Shown: positions 18,769-26,623, counted from the stretch's first letter. The stretch is 64,000 nt of DNA from Leisingera caerulea DSM 24564 (GCF_000473325.1 NZ_AXBI01000011.1:6307-70306), one strand, 5' to 3'. Notes: generated by a model from the sequence alone, not told the origin. Translations and numbers: made by a program.

Positions 18769-19016
18769 CCCAGACCGATATGCGTGCCGTTTTCCTGGAA
18801 GAGCTGACACGGGTGGCCCCCGACATCGACCCCGCAGGGGTGTCGGACGCAGATCATCTGCAGGATGATCTGGAGCTGGATTCGATGGATATCCTGAATC
18901 TGGCGGCGGCCCTGCACCAGCGGCTTGGCATCGAAATCCCGGAGGCGGATTATCCCCGGATCGCAACGGTGGGGGCCGCCGCTGCCTATCTTTCTGCCGC
19001 GGCGGCTGCGGATTAG
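18765..19016 (+). CDS. Acyl carrier protein
   Basis: An 83-residue ACP with the phosphopantetheine site LELDSMDILNL (Ser near residue 40) in an acidic four-helix context, and an Ala-rich tail. It starts within the end of the E2 gene (ATGA overlap), so its expression is tied to E1-E2. It is not the fatty-acid-synthesis AcpP, which would be more acidic and next to fab genes. A dedicated ACP beside an acyl-CoA ligase and a lipoyl acyltransferase suggests it receives or stores the acyl group. Confidence 0.85.
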   Translation: MTQTDMRAVFLEELTRVAPDIDPAGVSDADHLQDDLELDSMDILNLAAALHQRLGIEIPEADYPRIATVGAAAAYLSAAAAAD

Positions 19017-19084
19017 GCAGCGCGCGCCAGGCTGAGCGGTTATCCGCCGGGCTGCGGCCCGCTGCGGCCTGCCGGGGCGGGTGT

Positions 19085-19126
19085 TTGATTTTAATTAAAG
19101 CGGCTCCGGCGGGCAGGTGGCACAAT
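19085..19126 (+). promoter_or_regulatory. FNR-type box and -10 of the phasin gene
   Basis: TTGATTTTAATTAA at 19085-19098 (9 of 10 matches) is followed by CACAAT at 19121-19126. The start would be near 19133, giving a box centre of about -41.5 and a 31-base leader. Confidence 0.7.
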
Positions 19127-19163
19127 AGCGGCAAGGTGAAATCCGCTGCGAGGAGATGCACAG

Positions 19164-19610
19164 ATGCCAGAAAAATCGACATACAAAAGTGCGGGGATTT
19201 TTGCGGAAGCGCTGAAGCCGTGGCAAAGCGCGATGCAGTTCAACCCGATGTACAAGCCGCAAGTGGAGCAATTCTGGAACGTTCAGGAGAAGCTCCTGGA
19301 TGAAGCGGAAGTGTTCGCGCGCCATTGGTTCGAGCGCCGGCATGAGGCGGCGCGGACCGCCCTGGACACGGCCCGGACGATAGCATCGGACGGCTCCGGG
19401 GCGCCGGTTTCGGTGGCCGAAGCCTTTGCGGAATGGCAGCGCCATTCGGCAGAGCGTATTGCCGAGGACGGCCAGGAATGGCTTGGCATGATGTCCCGCT
19501 GCGCCCGCTACATGAGCGATACCGAAGCGGACGCGGTGGAAGAGACCATCGGCGAAGCGGTGAAGATGACCAAGAAGGCCACCAAGACCGCGCAGTCCGA
19601 TCCGGTCTGA
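19164..19610 (+). CDS. Phasin family protein
   Basis: A 148-residue helical, amphipathic protein: QPWSAMQFNPMYKPQVEQFWNVQE-like aromatic N-terminal part, then long helices with heptads and a C-terminal stretch TIGEAVKMTKKATKTAQ. This matches small phasins that coat polyhydroxyalkanoate granules, but the same fold also occurs in stress-linked phasin-like proteins with no granule role. SD GAGGAG precedes the ATG. A 3-hydroxybutyrate dehydrogenase and thiolase elsewhere in the window make PHA metabolism plausible; no PHA synthase gene is in the window. Confidence 0.68.
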   Translation: MPEKSTYKSAGIFAEALKPWQSAMQFNPMYKPQVEQFWNVQEKLLDEAEVFARHWFERRHEAARTALDTARTIASDGSGAPVSVAEAFAEWQRHSAERIAEDGQEWLGMMSRCARYMSDTEADAVEETIGEAVKMTKKATKTAQSDPV

Positions 19611-19628
19611 GCCGGACCCGCGCAAACT

Positions 19629-19652
19629 GCGTCCCGCAAGGCGGCGGGGCGC
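19629..19652. terminator. Candidate bidirectional hairpin between phasin and exchanger genes
   Basis: GCGTCCCGC (19629-19637) and GCGGGGCGC (19644-19652) form a 9-base stem, one G-T pair, with a 6-base loop. It lies in the 49-base gap between two convergent genes. No T-run follows on either side, so an intrinsic terminator is uncertain. Confidence 0.3.
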
Positions 19653-19659
19653 GGCGCGG

Positions 19660-20712
19660 TCAGCCGATGCGGTACAGCGCGGCAATCGAGCTGAAGTAGA
19701 CCGCGAGCACGAGCCAGGAATCGAGGCCCGCGCCCAGAACCCTCGGCGTGCGGCGGATCAGCAGCCCCGCGACATAGATCGCCGTGACCAGTATCCCGGT
19801 GGCAATGCTGAGCTGGGCGCCGGTGGTGGCGTGGTCCAGGATCGGCCCGCCCCGGTAGGCGATGTCGGCCGGCAGCAGCAGAGCCAGCATGATCAGGTTG
19901 CTGCCGAAAATGTTGGAAATCGCCATCGTGTAGGCGCCGATGCGGGCGGCGGCCAGCGTTGTGCTGAGTTCCGGCAACGAGGTTGCGGCGGCCAGCAAAG
20001 TCACCCCGATAAAAGACGCGCCCAGCTGCGTCCGCTCCGCCAGCAGATCGGCGCTGATCGCCAGCGCCGCGCCGGCCGCCACGATCAGCAGGCTGTATCC
20101 CGCGGAGCGCAGCAGCAGCACGCGGTTGCTGGCAGCGTCCGGCGCGCGCAGGTGGGCGCGCAGCGTCTTGCGGCGCTCCTGTTCGTCCGGCAGGTCGACT
20201 GGCGCCCAGGTGGTTTTGCGGTCGAAGGCGCGCAGCAGATAGATCACCAGCGGAAATCCGGCCGCCAGCAGGATGGCGCCCAGCCCGATCCCCGGGCCCA
20301 GGTCGAGGTCGCCCAGAAAGGTGACGCACAGCAGGACGCTCAGCAAAGCGATCAGCAGCACCGCCAGCAGGGCATGGTTGGGCTTGCGCGGCCAGGAGGT
20401 CAGCGCGTAGCGCACCGCAAAGATGTCGGCGACCGCCAAGATGGCAGTCTGCATGGTGATGCCGCCGAACATGTTGCCCAGCACCAGCTGGGCATTGCCC
20501 ACCTGCGCCGCGGTGACGGTGGTGACGATTTCCGGCAGTTCGGTGACGGTGGCGAGGAACAGCAGCCCGACGAATTCCTTGGCCAGCCCGTAACGCTCCG
20601 AGAGTTCATCCCCGGCCATCGCCAGCCGGGTGCCCGCAAACCACACCACCAGCGCCGCGGCGGCGAACACTGCGGCAAGTCCGTAGACAGGCAGGGCATC
20701 CGGGCCGGGCAT
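19660..20712 (-). CDS. Na+/Ca2+ exchanger family antiporter (CaCA)
   Basis: A 350-residue membrane protein with the two alpha repeats of the family: ATVTELPEIVTTVTAAQVGN with GNMFGGITMQTAIL near 65-95, and AATSLPELSTTLAAARIGAYTM with SNIFGSNLIMLALL near 240-275, each with the Glu used in cation binding. A cytosolic loop of basic residues (RKTTWAPVDLPDEQERRKTLRAHL) lies between. It likely exports calcium in exchange for sodium or protons. It starts 11 bases after the Usp gene that precedes it on the minus strand, so the two form a unit, probably under the FNR-type promoter near 21.68 kb. Confidence 0.85.
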   Translation of the reverse strand: MPGPDALPVYGLAAVFAAAALVVWFAGTRLAMAGDELSERYGLAKEFVGLLFLATVTELPEIVTTVTAAQVGNAQLVLGNMFGGITMQTAILAVADIFAVRYALTSWPRKPNHALLAVLLIALLSVLLCVTFLGDLDLGPGIGLGAILLAAGFPLVIYLLRAFDRKTTWAPVDLPDEQERRKTLRAHLRAPDAASNRVLLLRSAGYSLLIVAAGAALAISADLLAERTQLGASFIGVTLLAAATSLPELSTTLAAARIGAYTMAISNIFGSNLIMLALLLPADIAYRGGPILDHATTGAQLSIATGILVTAIYVAGLLIRRTPRVLGAGLDSWLVLAVYFSSIAALYRIG

Positions 20713-20723
20713 GAGGGCCGCGG

Positions 20724-21566
20724 TCAGCCGGACATCAGCACCGGGATCCGGGCCTCCCGCAGCACGTGTTCGGAGGCATCGCCGAAGATCAGCCGGTGCA
20801 GCCTGGAGTGGCCGTAGCCGCCCATGATCACCAGATCGCACTGCTGGCTGGCGGCCTCCATCAGGATGCGGATGCCTGGCGGTTGTTCGGTGTCCTGGAT
20901 CTGGCGGACCTCTGCCGTGACCCCGTGGCGGGACAGCACGCGGGCGATTTCAAGGCCTTCGGTGTCGAACTCCGCCGAGCGGTGATGCGGCTCCTGGACG
21001 GTGACGATCTCAGCAAATCCGGCGCGCTGCAGGAAGGGCAGGCCGTCGTGCAGGGCACGGGCCGACTCGCGGCTGCCGTTCCAGGCGGTCAGGATGCGGG
21101 TGCCGACCGGCTTGCCGCCCCAGTCATCCGGCAGCAGCAGCACCGGGCGGCCGCTGTTCACGACCAGCTCCTTTTGGAATCCGGCCTGATCGAAGCGTTC
21201 CTGCTGCCGGTCGGGCAGCAGCGCCAGGATCAGATCGGAGCGGGTGGCCGATTCCAGCAGCTCGTCCGCGGCGTCCGGCGAGCGGGCCGCGCGCGAGCGC
21301 CATTCCGCCGTGCAGCCGGCCGTGTCCGCCGCCGCCTGGAACAGCTTCTCGATCTTCTGGTCCTCTTCGGCGACGCGCCGGTTGAAGTCGCCCAGCACGA
21401 TTTCATCGGCAGCGATTGCGATGCCGGAGTAGGGCACCAGCGCTTCGCGCGTGTGCAGGCCGGTCAGATGGGCGTCGAATTGCTGCGCCAGCCCGCAGGC
21501 CGCCGGCAGCAGGCGGCTCGCGGAAAACTCCGAAGTCAGGCAGGCAAGAATGGTCTTGTAACTCAT
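20724..21566 (-). CDS. Universal stress protein (tandem Usp)
   Basis: A 280-residue protein with two Usp domains. The first starts TILACLTSEFSASRLLPAACGLAQQ and the second ILTAWNGSRESARALHDGLPFL; the second ends with the ATP-type loop GGYGHSRLHRLIFGDASEHV. The start (ATG AGT TAC AAG) is a second copy of a 14-base tandem duplication: an upstream GTG AGT TAC AAG copy sits 14 bases earlier and is closed by a TGA that overlaps the ATG, so a five-codon leader may couple translation. The gene is followed by the Na/Ca exchanger 11 bases downstream. Confidence 0.9.
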   Translation of the reverse strand: MSYKTILACLTSEFSASRLLPAACGLAQQFDAHLTGLHTREALVPYSGIAIAADEIVLGDFNRRVAEEDQKIEKLFQAAADTAGCTAEWRSRAARSPDAADELLESATRSDLILALLPDRQQERFDQAGFQKELVVNSGRPVLLLPDDWGGKPVGTRILTAWNGSRESARALHDGLPFLQRAGFAEIVTVQEPHHRSAEFDTEGLEIARVLSRHGVTAEVRQIQDTEQPPGIRILMEAASQQCDLVIMGGYGHSRLHRLIFGDASEHVLREARIPVLMSG

Positions 21567-21582
21567 GGCTTGTAACTCACGG
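21557..21582 (-). repeat. 14-base tandem duplication at a start codon (mini-ORF)
   Basis: CTTGTAACTCATGG (21555-21568) and CTTGTAACTCACGG (21569-21582) are adjacent near-identical 14-base copies. On the minus strand they give GTG AGT TAC AAG CCA TGA, then ATG AGT TAC AAG in a different frame. The only good ribosome site (GAAGGGA, 21593-21599) is placed for the GTG. Confidence 0.6.
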
Positions 21583-21647
21583 CTTGGGTGTCCCTTCCCG
21601 GATGCGGATGCCTGCAGCGGTACCGGCGCCGCGGGCCTGACTATGAG

Positions 21648-21689
21648 ATATAGCAGATCGCCCGGGTGTCAGGGGTTGATGCCGGTCAA
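21648..21689 (-). promoter_or_regulatory. FNR-type box and -10 of the usp-exchanger unit
   Basis: On the minus strand TTGACCGGCATCAA (21689-21676) has 9 of 10 matches, and CTATAT at 21653-21648 serves as -10, with a start near 21641 and the box centred at -41.5. The 236-base gap up to hsp20 also holds the palindrome at 21722-21735. Confidence 0.7.
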
Positions 21690-21721
21690 CCCGTGCAGGG
21701 CGCGGCCGGCTGCCGGGCGCT

Positions 21722-21735
21722 TTAACGCTGGTTAA
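21722..21735. promoter_or_regulatory. TTAAC-N4-GTTAA palindrome upstream of hsp20
   Basis: TTAACGCTGGTTAA is a perfect 5-base inverted repeat with a 4-base spacer, the geometry of an FNR-family box but with TTAAC halves. It lies 68 bases before the hsp20 start. GAGTCT at 21758-21763 is a weak -10 at class II distance. A regulator other than FNR may read it. Confidence 0.45.
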
Positions 21736-21802
21736 TGCGCGAACCGGAGGTCTGGCGGAGTCTGGTGGGGACAGCGACTCATGAATTTCCGAAGGAACCC
21801 GG

Positions 21803-22360
21803 ATGATGACCGACAAACAGGACCCGAAACACACCGAGCCGGATGCCAGCCAGGACACCGGGGTTGCCGAGCGCACCTGGGGACCGCTTTGGAACATCCG
21901 GGACGAGATCGACGATCTGCTGGAGGACCTGAACGCCGGCAGTTTCTTTGCGCCGCTGCGCCGCCGCAGAAAGGGGCAGGGGCGCCGGATCAGCGGGGCG
22001 CTGCCTGAGTTCACCTGGAAAGTGCCGGTGCTGGATGTGATCGACAAGGAGGACGAGCTGAAGCTGAGCGCCGAGCTGCCCGGCCTGACCGAGGACGACA
22101 TGGACCTGCGGGTGAGCGACAGTATGTTGACCCTGCGCGGCGAAAAGAAGGAAGACCGCGAGGAGGGGGACAAGGAGGGCGACTATTACCTGAGCGAACG
22201 GCGGTTCGGCGCGTTCGAGCGCAGCGTGCGGATCCCGGAGGGCATCGACCGCAGCAAGATCGAAGCCACCTTCAAGAACGGGGTTCTGACCGTGCGCCTG
22301 CCGAAGACGCCGGAAGCCCGTACCCCGGCGCAGAAAATTGATGTGAAACCGGCCTCCTGA
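21803..22360 (+). CDS. Small heat shock protein, Hsp20/alpha-crystallin family
   Basis: A 185-residue protein. The alpha-crystallin domain runs from about residue 75 (VPVLDVIDKEDELKLSAELPGLTEDDMDLRVSDSMLTLRGEKK) to the closing FKNGVLTVRLPKTPE. The N-terminal part carries the Trp/Phe-rich GPLWNIRDEIDDLLEDL. SD GAAGGA is 6 bases before the first of two adjacent ATGs. It holds unfolding proteins for refolding, and is the structural analogue of mycobacterial HspX, the marker of the DosR regulon. The CBS-domain gene follows 55 bases later on the same strand. Confidence 0.93.
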   Translation: MMTDKQDPKHTEPDASQDTGVAERTWGPLWNIRDEIDDLLEDLNAGSFFAPLRRRRKGQGRRISGALPEFTWKVPVLDVIDKEDELKLSAELPGLTEDDMDLRVSDSMLTLRGEKKEDREEGDKEGDYYLSERRFGAFERSVRIPEGIDRSKIEATFKNGVLTVRLPKTPEARTPAQKIDVKPAS

Positions 22361-22415
22361 CGGTTCGGGCGCAGGTGACGGGCAGGCTGCCGGCGGCAGG
22401 GAAAGGAGAGGCCCA

Positions 22416-22832
22416 ATGCTTGTAGAAGAGATCATGTCGGTGCCCGCACGGTTTGCCCGCCGGGAGGACAGCGTGGCCAGCGCTGCGGAGCAGATGCGCA
22501 GCCTGGGGATCGGCGTGCTGCCGGTAGTCGATGACGGCGAGGTTGTCGGCGTTGTCACCGATCGGGATCTAGCCCTGGTGCTGGCCGGGCAGGACGGTTT
22601 GCTGAAGGGGCTGTCGATTGCCGCCGTGATGAATGACGGGGTGATCTGCTGCCGGGCGGAAGACAGCATCGAAGCCGCGGCGGCGCTGATGGGGGATCAC
22701 CAGGTCCGCCGCCTGCCGGTGCTGGATGATGCGGGACGGCTGGCCGGGCTCTTGTCGGTGACGGACATCGCCGTCCATGCCTCGGAACAGCTGGCCGGTG
22801 AGGCCCTGGGCGAGATCGCCGAATACCGTTAG
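22416..22832 (+). CDS. CBS-pair domain protein (Hrp1-like)
   Basis: A 138-residue protein made of two CBS motifs: MSVPARFARREDSVASAAEQMRSLGIGVLPVVDDGEVVGVVTDRD and a second with CRAEDSIEAAAALMGDHQVRRLPVLDDAGRLAGLLSVTDIA. Such minimal CBS pairs bind adenine nucleotides or other ligands and often report energy state. This matches Hrp1 (Rv2626c) of the DosR regulon by length and layout. Its stop codon overlaps that of the convergent Crp/Fnr gene (TTAG). It is preceded by hsp20 and probably co-transcribed with it. Confidence 0.88.
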   Translation: MLVEEIMSVPARFARREDSVASAAEQMRSLGIGVLPVVDDGEVVGVVTDRDLALVLAGQDGLLKGLSIAAVMNDGVICCRAEDSIEAAAALMGDHQVRRLPVLDDAGRLAGLLSVTDIAVHASEQLAGEALGEIAEYR

Positions 22833-23518
22833 TCCGGCAGCGGCGTGATTTCGGCTGCCAGCCGCTCCGGCTCCACCCCGGCGATGTCCGACAGGGTGCC
22901 AAGATCGGTGATCCGGATGTCCATGTGATCGGCGGTTTCGACCAGTCCGTTCCTGACAAAGCGGCGCAGGGTCCGGCAGACGTGGACGGCGGTCAGGCCG
23001 GTGAAATCGCCGATGTGCCTTTGGGTGAGCGGCAGGTGAAAGGCGCAATTTTCCGACAGGCCCAGCGGTTTCAGCCGCAGGCACAGCTCGATCAGCGCAT
23101 AGGCGATGCGGCTTTCGGCGCTGCCGCGCCCCAGGCGCAGCATGCGTTCCGACAGCCGGGCGCGTTCGGCAGCCTGAACGTGTTCATTTGCCCGCGCCAG
23201 ACGCGGCGATTCCGCCAGCATCCGATGCCAGACCGCCAGCGGAATGACCGAAATCAGCGCCTCCGTGACCGCCTCGATGTTGAGCCCGGCCGTTTTGCCG
23301 TCGGCCGAGGTGGGATCCGCGATATCGCCCGGCAGCATGAAATCAATCAGCTGCACTTCGCCGTTCAGAGAGGATTTCGAGGTGGCCAGCCAGCCGTCGA
23401 TCACAACGATGACCTTGCAGTTGTGCTCGCCGTCATGCAGCAGGATCTTATTCGCCGGGACGCGCTGGACGTTTCGGCGGAAACTGTTGAGCGCGGTGTC
23501 GCGGCTGTCAAACTCCAT
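22829..23518 (-). CDS. Crp/Fnr family transcriptional regulator, cysteine-free
   Basis: A 229-residue Crp/Fnr protein with a cNMP-like beta-roll (RVPANKILLHDGEHN then VVIDGWLATSKS), a long dimer helix (ERARLSERMLRLGRG) and a winged helix with QRHIGDFTGLTAVHVCRTLRRF. There is no FNR-type N-terminal cysteine cluster. The recognition helix reads HVCR where FNR has ExxSR, so it should not read TTGAT boxes in the FNR manner. The ATG at 23518 has GAGGG at good spacing; a GTG at 23581 would add 21 residues. It overlaps the CBS gene end by 4 bases. It may act on the TGATACT(A)TTCCC motifs near 23.59 and 24.6 kb. Confidence 0.82.
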   Translation of the reverse strand: MEFDSRDTALNSFRRNVQRVPANKILLHDGEHNCKVIVVIDGWLATSKSSLNGEVQLIDFMLPGDIADPTSADGKTAGLNIEAVTEALISVIPLAVWHRMLAESPRLARANEHVQAAERARLSERMLRLGRGSAESRIAYALIELCLRLKPLGLSENCAFHLPLTQRHIGDFTGLTAVHVCRTLRRFVRNGLVETADHMDIRITDLGTLSDIAGVEPERLAAEITPLPD

Positions 23519-23731
23519 CGCGCCAACCCTCAGGCTGGTCACGTTGGTGTATTGTATCGGGATTGCGCCTTGGCTGGTCACTGATACTTTCCCTGCAAGA
23601 AATGCCAGTAGGGATCCTGATCCGCATACTGTACCGCACAATGACCGGCGGTAGAGTGATATGGCCCCGCGGTGCAAGTGACACGATACTGGCGCAAAGC
23701 GATTCTGTCGACCGGACGCGGCGCCGCGGCC

Positions 23732-24556
23732 TTAGCCCGGCTGCGGGAGCGGCCGCATCTGCAGCCGGAAGTCCGCCGTTGCCTGGAACACCACACCGTT
23801 GGGCACCTCCTGCCAGGGCTCGTCAAAGGTGACGGGTTCGGAGGCGACCTCAACTGACCTGTAATCCGTGTTATGTTTATGTTTGACATGCGTCTCGCCG
23901 CAGACGGTGCAGATGTGCAGATGGTCGCGGCGCAGGTGGAACAGGGAACGGTTGAGCCGTGCGCCCACCAGGTGCGGCCCGTCGGTCAGCACGATGTTGA
24001 GGCCCGGCGGGCGGGACGGGTCGATCTCTGCGCACCAGGCGGTAATCTGGATGAGGGCGTCGTGCACGGTGTCCAGCAGCCCCTTTTCGGGGTGGCGCAG
24101 GAACAGGCTGAGCAGGTAGCGGAACACATGCTCGCTGTCGGTCTGGCCGTGAATTCCGGACCGGTGCAACGGATCCATCCCGTCCAGCAGCCGGAACCGG
24201 ATCTGCTCAAAATTCGGAATGGTGCCGTTATGCGCGAAGATCCAGCGCCCGTAATGGAACGGATGGGTGTTTTCGACGCTGGTGGCGCCGACCGTTGCGC
24301 GGCGGACATGGGCAACCGCCGTGCGGCCATAGACCCGCGCGGCGGCCTTGGCGAAATGTTCGCCGTGATAGGCTGCCCAGACCTGCTTTTCGATGACCGG
24401 AACGCCGTCGGGGTAATCCGCAACCCCCCAGCCGTGGCCGTGCATCATGCCTTCCATGTCGCCCTGGCTTTGCGCCATCAGCGCATTCTGAGCCTTCACC
24501 AGGCCGCATTCGACGCGGGTCGGCTCATTGGCGTGCATGGCATAGAGGCGGCACAT
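23732..24556 (-). CDS. Class II glutamine amidotransferase (YafJ/EgtC-like)
   Basis: A 274-residue type II (Ntn) amidotransferase. Cys2 follows the initiator (MCRLYA), and AVAHVRRATVGATSVENTHPF with WIFAHNGTIPNF carries the glutamine-binding residues. It hydrolyses glutamine to ammonia for a partner, or in EgtC-like enzymes cleaves a gamma-glutamyl amide. It is divergent from an ATP-grasp-like gene, so the two may form a two-gene synthetic module. The promoter region between them contains an inverted repeat at 24581-24603. Confidence 0.85.
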   Translation of the reverse strand: MCRLYAMHANEPTRVECGLVKAQNALMAQSQGDMEGMMHGHGWGVADYPDGVPVIEKQVWAAYHGEHFAKAAARVYGRTAVAHVRRATVGATSVENTHPFHYGRWIFAHNGTIPNFEQIRFRLLDGMDPLHRSGIHGQTDSEHVFRYLLSLFLRHPEKGLLDTVHDALIQITAWCAEIDPSRPPGLNIVLTDGPHLVGARLNRSLFHLRRDHLHICTVCGETHVKHKHNTDYRSVEVASEPVTFDEPWQEVPNGVVFQATADFRLQMRPLPQPG

Positions 24557-24580
24557 ATTTTTTCCGGTCAGGTCGGGCCA

Positions 24581-24603
24581 GGGAATACTGTGATACTATT
24601 CCC
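24581..24603. promoter_or_regulatory. Inverted repeat in the divergent amidotransferase/ATP-grasp promoter
   Basis: GGGAATA (24581-24587) and TATTCCC (24597-24603) are separated by 9 bases. The right part TGATACTATTCCC resembles TGATACTTTCCC at 23582-23593 before the Crp/Fnr gene, consistent with a shared operator. Confidence 0.4.
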
Positions 24604-24635
24604 GGCAAGCCTAGCCGTAAAGAAGGGGGGCAGTT

Positions 24636-26063
24636 TTGAACCCGTCTCAAACCCGGGATGCGCGGGGCGGGCCGGCCGTGGATGCGATTGCAGACAGGCT
24701 GGCCCGGGATGAGCCCGCGCTGAGAACCTCGCGCGATCTGTGGCCGGGCGTGCAGCAGGGCACCGGCAGCGGCGCGTCCCTGTTCATCGGGGATCAGGTG
24801 GGAATTGCCCTGTTCACACCCGAAATGGCCGGGACCCGCGACTATCGCATGGCGCTGCTTGCCAAACCCGGCGACGCGGTTGTGGTGCGGCAGCGCAGCC
24901 CGGACTTTGAGGCCTATCTGGCCGAATATCTTGGCATCCGCCAGGTCCGGTTTCTGCAAGCGCAGGGCGCCGATCCGGCGCCGGTGGCCAAGCAGTGCCG
25001 CACCAGCCCGGCGCTGTTTGCGCCGTTGCTGGAGCTGCTGCGGGCGGCAGGGTCGCTGACATTGCACGGCTATCTGGTGACCGGTCATCTGTGGCAGCTG
25101 GCGCAGGCGCTGGCCGCCGCTGCCGGGCTGCCGGTCTATGTTGCGGGCCCCTCGCCGCGGATGTCGCGCCGGGTCAATGACAAGCTGTGGTTCTGGGACG
25201 TTGCGCGGGAGATCGCCGGGCCGGAGTCGGTGCCGCCCACCGCCTTTGCCTTTGGCCCGGCGGCGGCGGCCGGGCAGATGGCCCGCCTGGTGCGGGTTTC
25301 CGGGCAAGCCGTGGTCAAGGTGCCGGACAGCGCGGGGGCGGCCGGGAATATCCGGTTCAGCGCGGCGCAGCTTGAAGGGCTTGGCACTGCGGCGCTGTGC
25401 GGCCAGCTGGAACAGCGGCTGCGGGCCGCAGGATGGGAGGGCGGGTATCCGGTGCTGGTGGGGGTGTGGGAAAGCGGGGTGGAAAAAAGCCCGTCGGTGC
25501 AGATGTGGCTGCCGCACGCCAGCGAGGGGCCGCCGGAAATCCTGGGGCTGTTCGAGCAGCGCGTGCAGGGGCGCGAGGGCAAGTTCGCCGGGGCGCGGTA
25601 TGCCAGCCTGACGCGCGAAACCGAGGAAACGCTGGCGGCGGACGCCATGCGCCTTGGCGCCATGTTCCAAAAGGCCGGCTATTTCGGGCCCTGTTCGCTG
25701 GATGCGGTGCTGCGGAGGCTACCCTCAGGCGCGGAACAGATTCACTGGATCGAATGCAACGGGCGCTGGAGCGGCGTGTCGATCCCGCTTGCCGCTGCAA
25801 CCGGGCTGATGGGACGGCAGCCGGAGGGGATCGTCATCGTGCAGCAAAACCTTGAGAGTGAGGCGCCCCTGGGCATTCCCCGGCAGTGCGGCATCCTGGG
25901 GGACCTTCTGTTCCGGCGCGGCCAGTCATCCGAAGGAGTGATCCTGCTCTCACCGCCGCATCCGCTGCGCGCCTCGCTCAACGCGGCGGCCGTTGCCGCC
26001 GGCCAGGCGCGGGCAGAGGCCCTTATGGAGGCGGCTTTCGAGCGGATCAGCGCAGCAGTGTAA
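24636..26063 (+). CDS. ATP-grasp-like protein, function unknown
   Basis: A 475-residue protein from a TTG behind AAGAAGGGGGG. It shows ATP-grasp hallmarks: a candidate nucleotide-binding Lys228 (VVKVPDSAGAAG), and a metal-binding IECNGRWSG at 372-380 (Glu373, Asn375). A pre-grasp region (residues 40-160) with GDAVVVRQRSPDFEAYLAEYLG precedes it. Members ligate a carboxylate to an amine at the cost of ATP; substrate unknown. The divergent neighbour is a class II glutamine amidotransferase, hinting at formation of an amide-containing product. I cannot name a pathway. Confidence 0.6.
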   Translation: MNPSQTRDARGGPAVDAIADRLARDEPALRTSRDLWPGVQQGTGSGASLFIGDQVGIALFTPEMAGTRDYRMALLAKPGDAVVVRQRSPDFEAYLAEYLGIRQVRFLQAQGADPAPVAKQCRTSPALFAPLLELLRAAGSLTLHGYLVTGHLWQLAQALAAAAGLPVYVAGPSPRMSRRVNDKLWFWDVAREIAGPESVPPTAFAFGPAAAAGQMARLVRVSGQAVVKVPDSAGAAGNIRFSAAQLEGLGTAALCGQLEQRLRAAGWEGGYPVLVGVWESGVEKSPSVQMWLPHASEGPPEILGLFEQRVQGREGKFAGARYASLTRETEETLAADAMRLGAMFQKAGYFGPCSLDAVLRRLPSGAEQIHWIECNGRWSGVSIPLAAATGLMGRQPEGIVIVQQNLESEAPLGIPRQCGILGDLLFRRGQSSEGVILLSPPHPLRASLNAAAVAAGQARAEALMEAAFERISAAV

Positions 26064-26124
26064 AAGCGCAGACCAGCCGGGCCGCGTGCTGCTGCCCGCA
26101 GTCCGGCACCCGTTCCGGGAGGCA

Positions 26125-26166
26125 TTGACACCCATCAATGCGGCGCGGCCCGGTTTGGCCGATCCT
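26125..26166 (+). promoter_or_regulatory. FNR-type box of the DUF2267 gene
   Basis: TTGACACCCATCAA at 26125-26138 (9 of 10 matches). GATCCT at 26161-26166 is a weak -10 in class II position; the start would be near 26173 and the leader about 25 bases. Confidence 0.6.
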
Positions 26167-26197
26167 GAACCGGCAATCTTTAGCTGGAGGGAGAATT

Positions 26198-26623
26198 ATG
26201 GCGACCACGGGCATCAAGACTCTTGATCATGCGCCGCAGGTTTTTGCCGAATGGCTGAACCAGCTTTGCGACGACCTCGGCTGGCCGGATAAATCCAGGG
26301 CCTATCTGCTGCTGCACGAAACACTGCATGCCATTCGCGATTTCCTGTCCGTTGACGAAGCCGCCGACCTGGCGGCCCAGCTTCCTGTGCTGGTCCGGGG
26401 CGTGTTCTATGCCGGCTGGGACCCGTCCAAGACACCGGCGAAACCCCGCAGCAAGAAGGATCTGCTGGCCCGCATCGAAGCGCGGTTTGACAAGGATCCG
26501 CTGGACGACCCCGAACGCGCCGTGGCTGCGGTGTTCGATCTGTTGCGCCGCCATGTTTCGAAAGGGGAGTTCGATCAGGTCAAAAACGCGATGCGCAAGC
26601 CGATCCGGGACCTTTGGGACTAG
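26198..26623 (+). CDS. DUF2267 family protein
   Basis: A 141-residue helical protein. The ATG at 26198 has GGAGGGAG upstream; the frame stays open 60 bases further up but that part overlaps the promoter. DUF2267 signatures are visible: FAEWLNQLCDDLGWPDKSRAYLLLHETLHAIRDFLSVDEAADLAAQLPVLVRGVFYAGWDPS. Family function unknown; it commonly sits with Usp, Hsp20 and CBS proteins in stress islands, as here. Confidence 0.85.
   Translation: MATTGIKTLDHAPQVFAEWLNQLCDDLGWPDKSRAYLLLHETLHAIRDFLSVDEAADLAAQLPVLVRGVFYAGWDPSKTPAKPRSKKDLLARIEARFDKDPLDDPERAVAAVFDLLRRHVSKGEFDQVKNAMRKPIRDLWD

Noticed and set aside
19021..19061. GC-rich hairpin after the ACP gene as intrinsic terminator
   Set aside because: Stem is short and the T-rich stretch is too far downstream and lies in the FNR box of the next gene.
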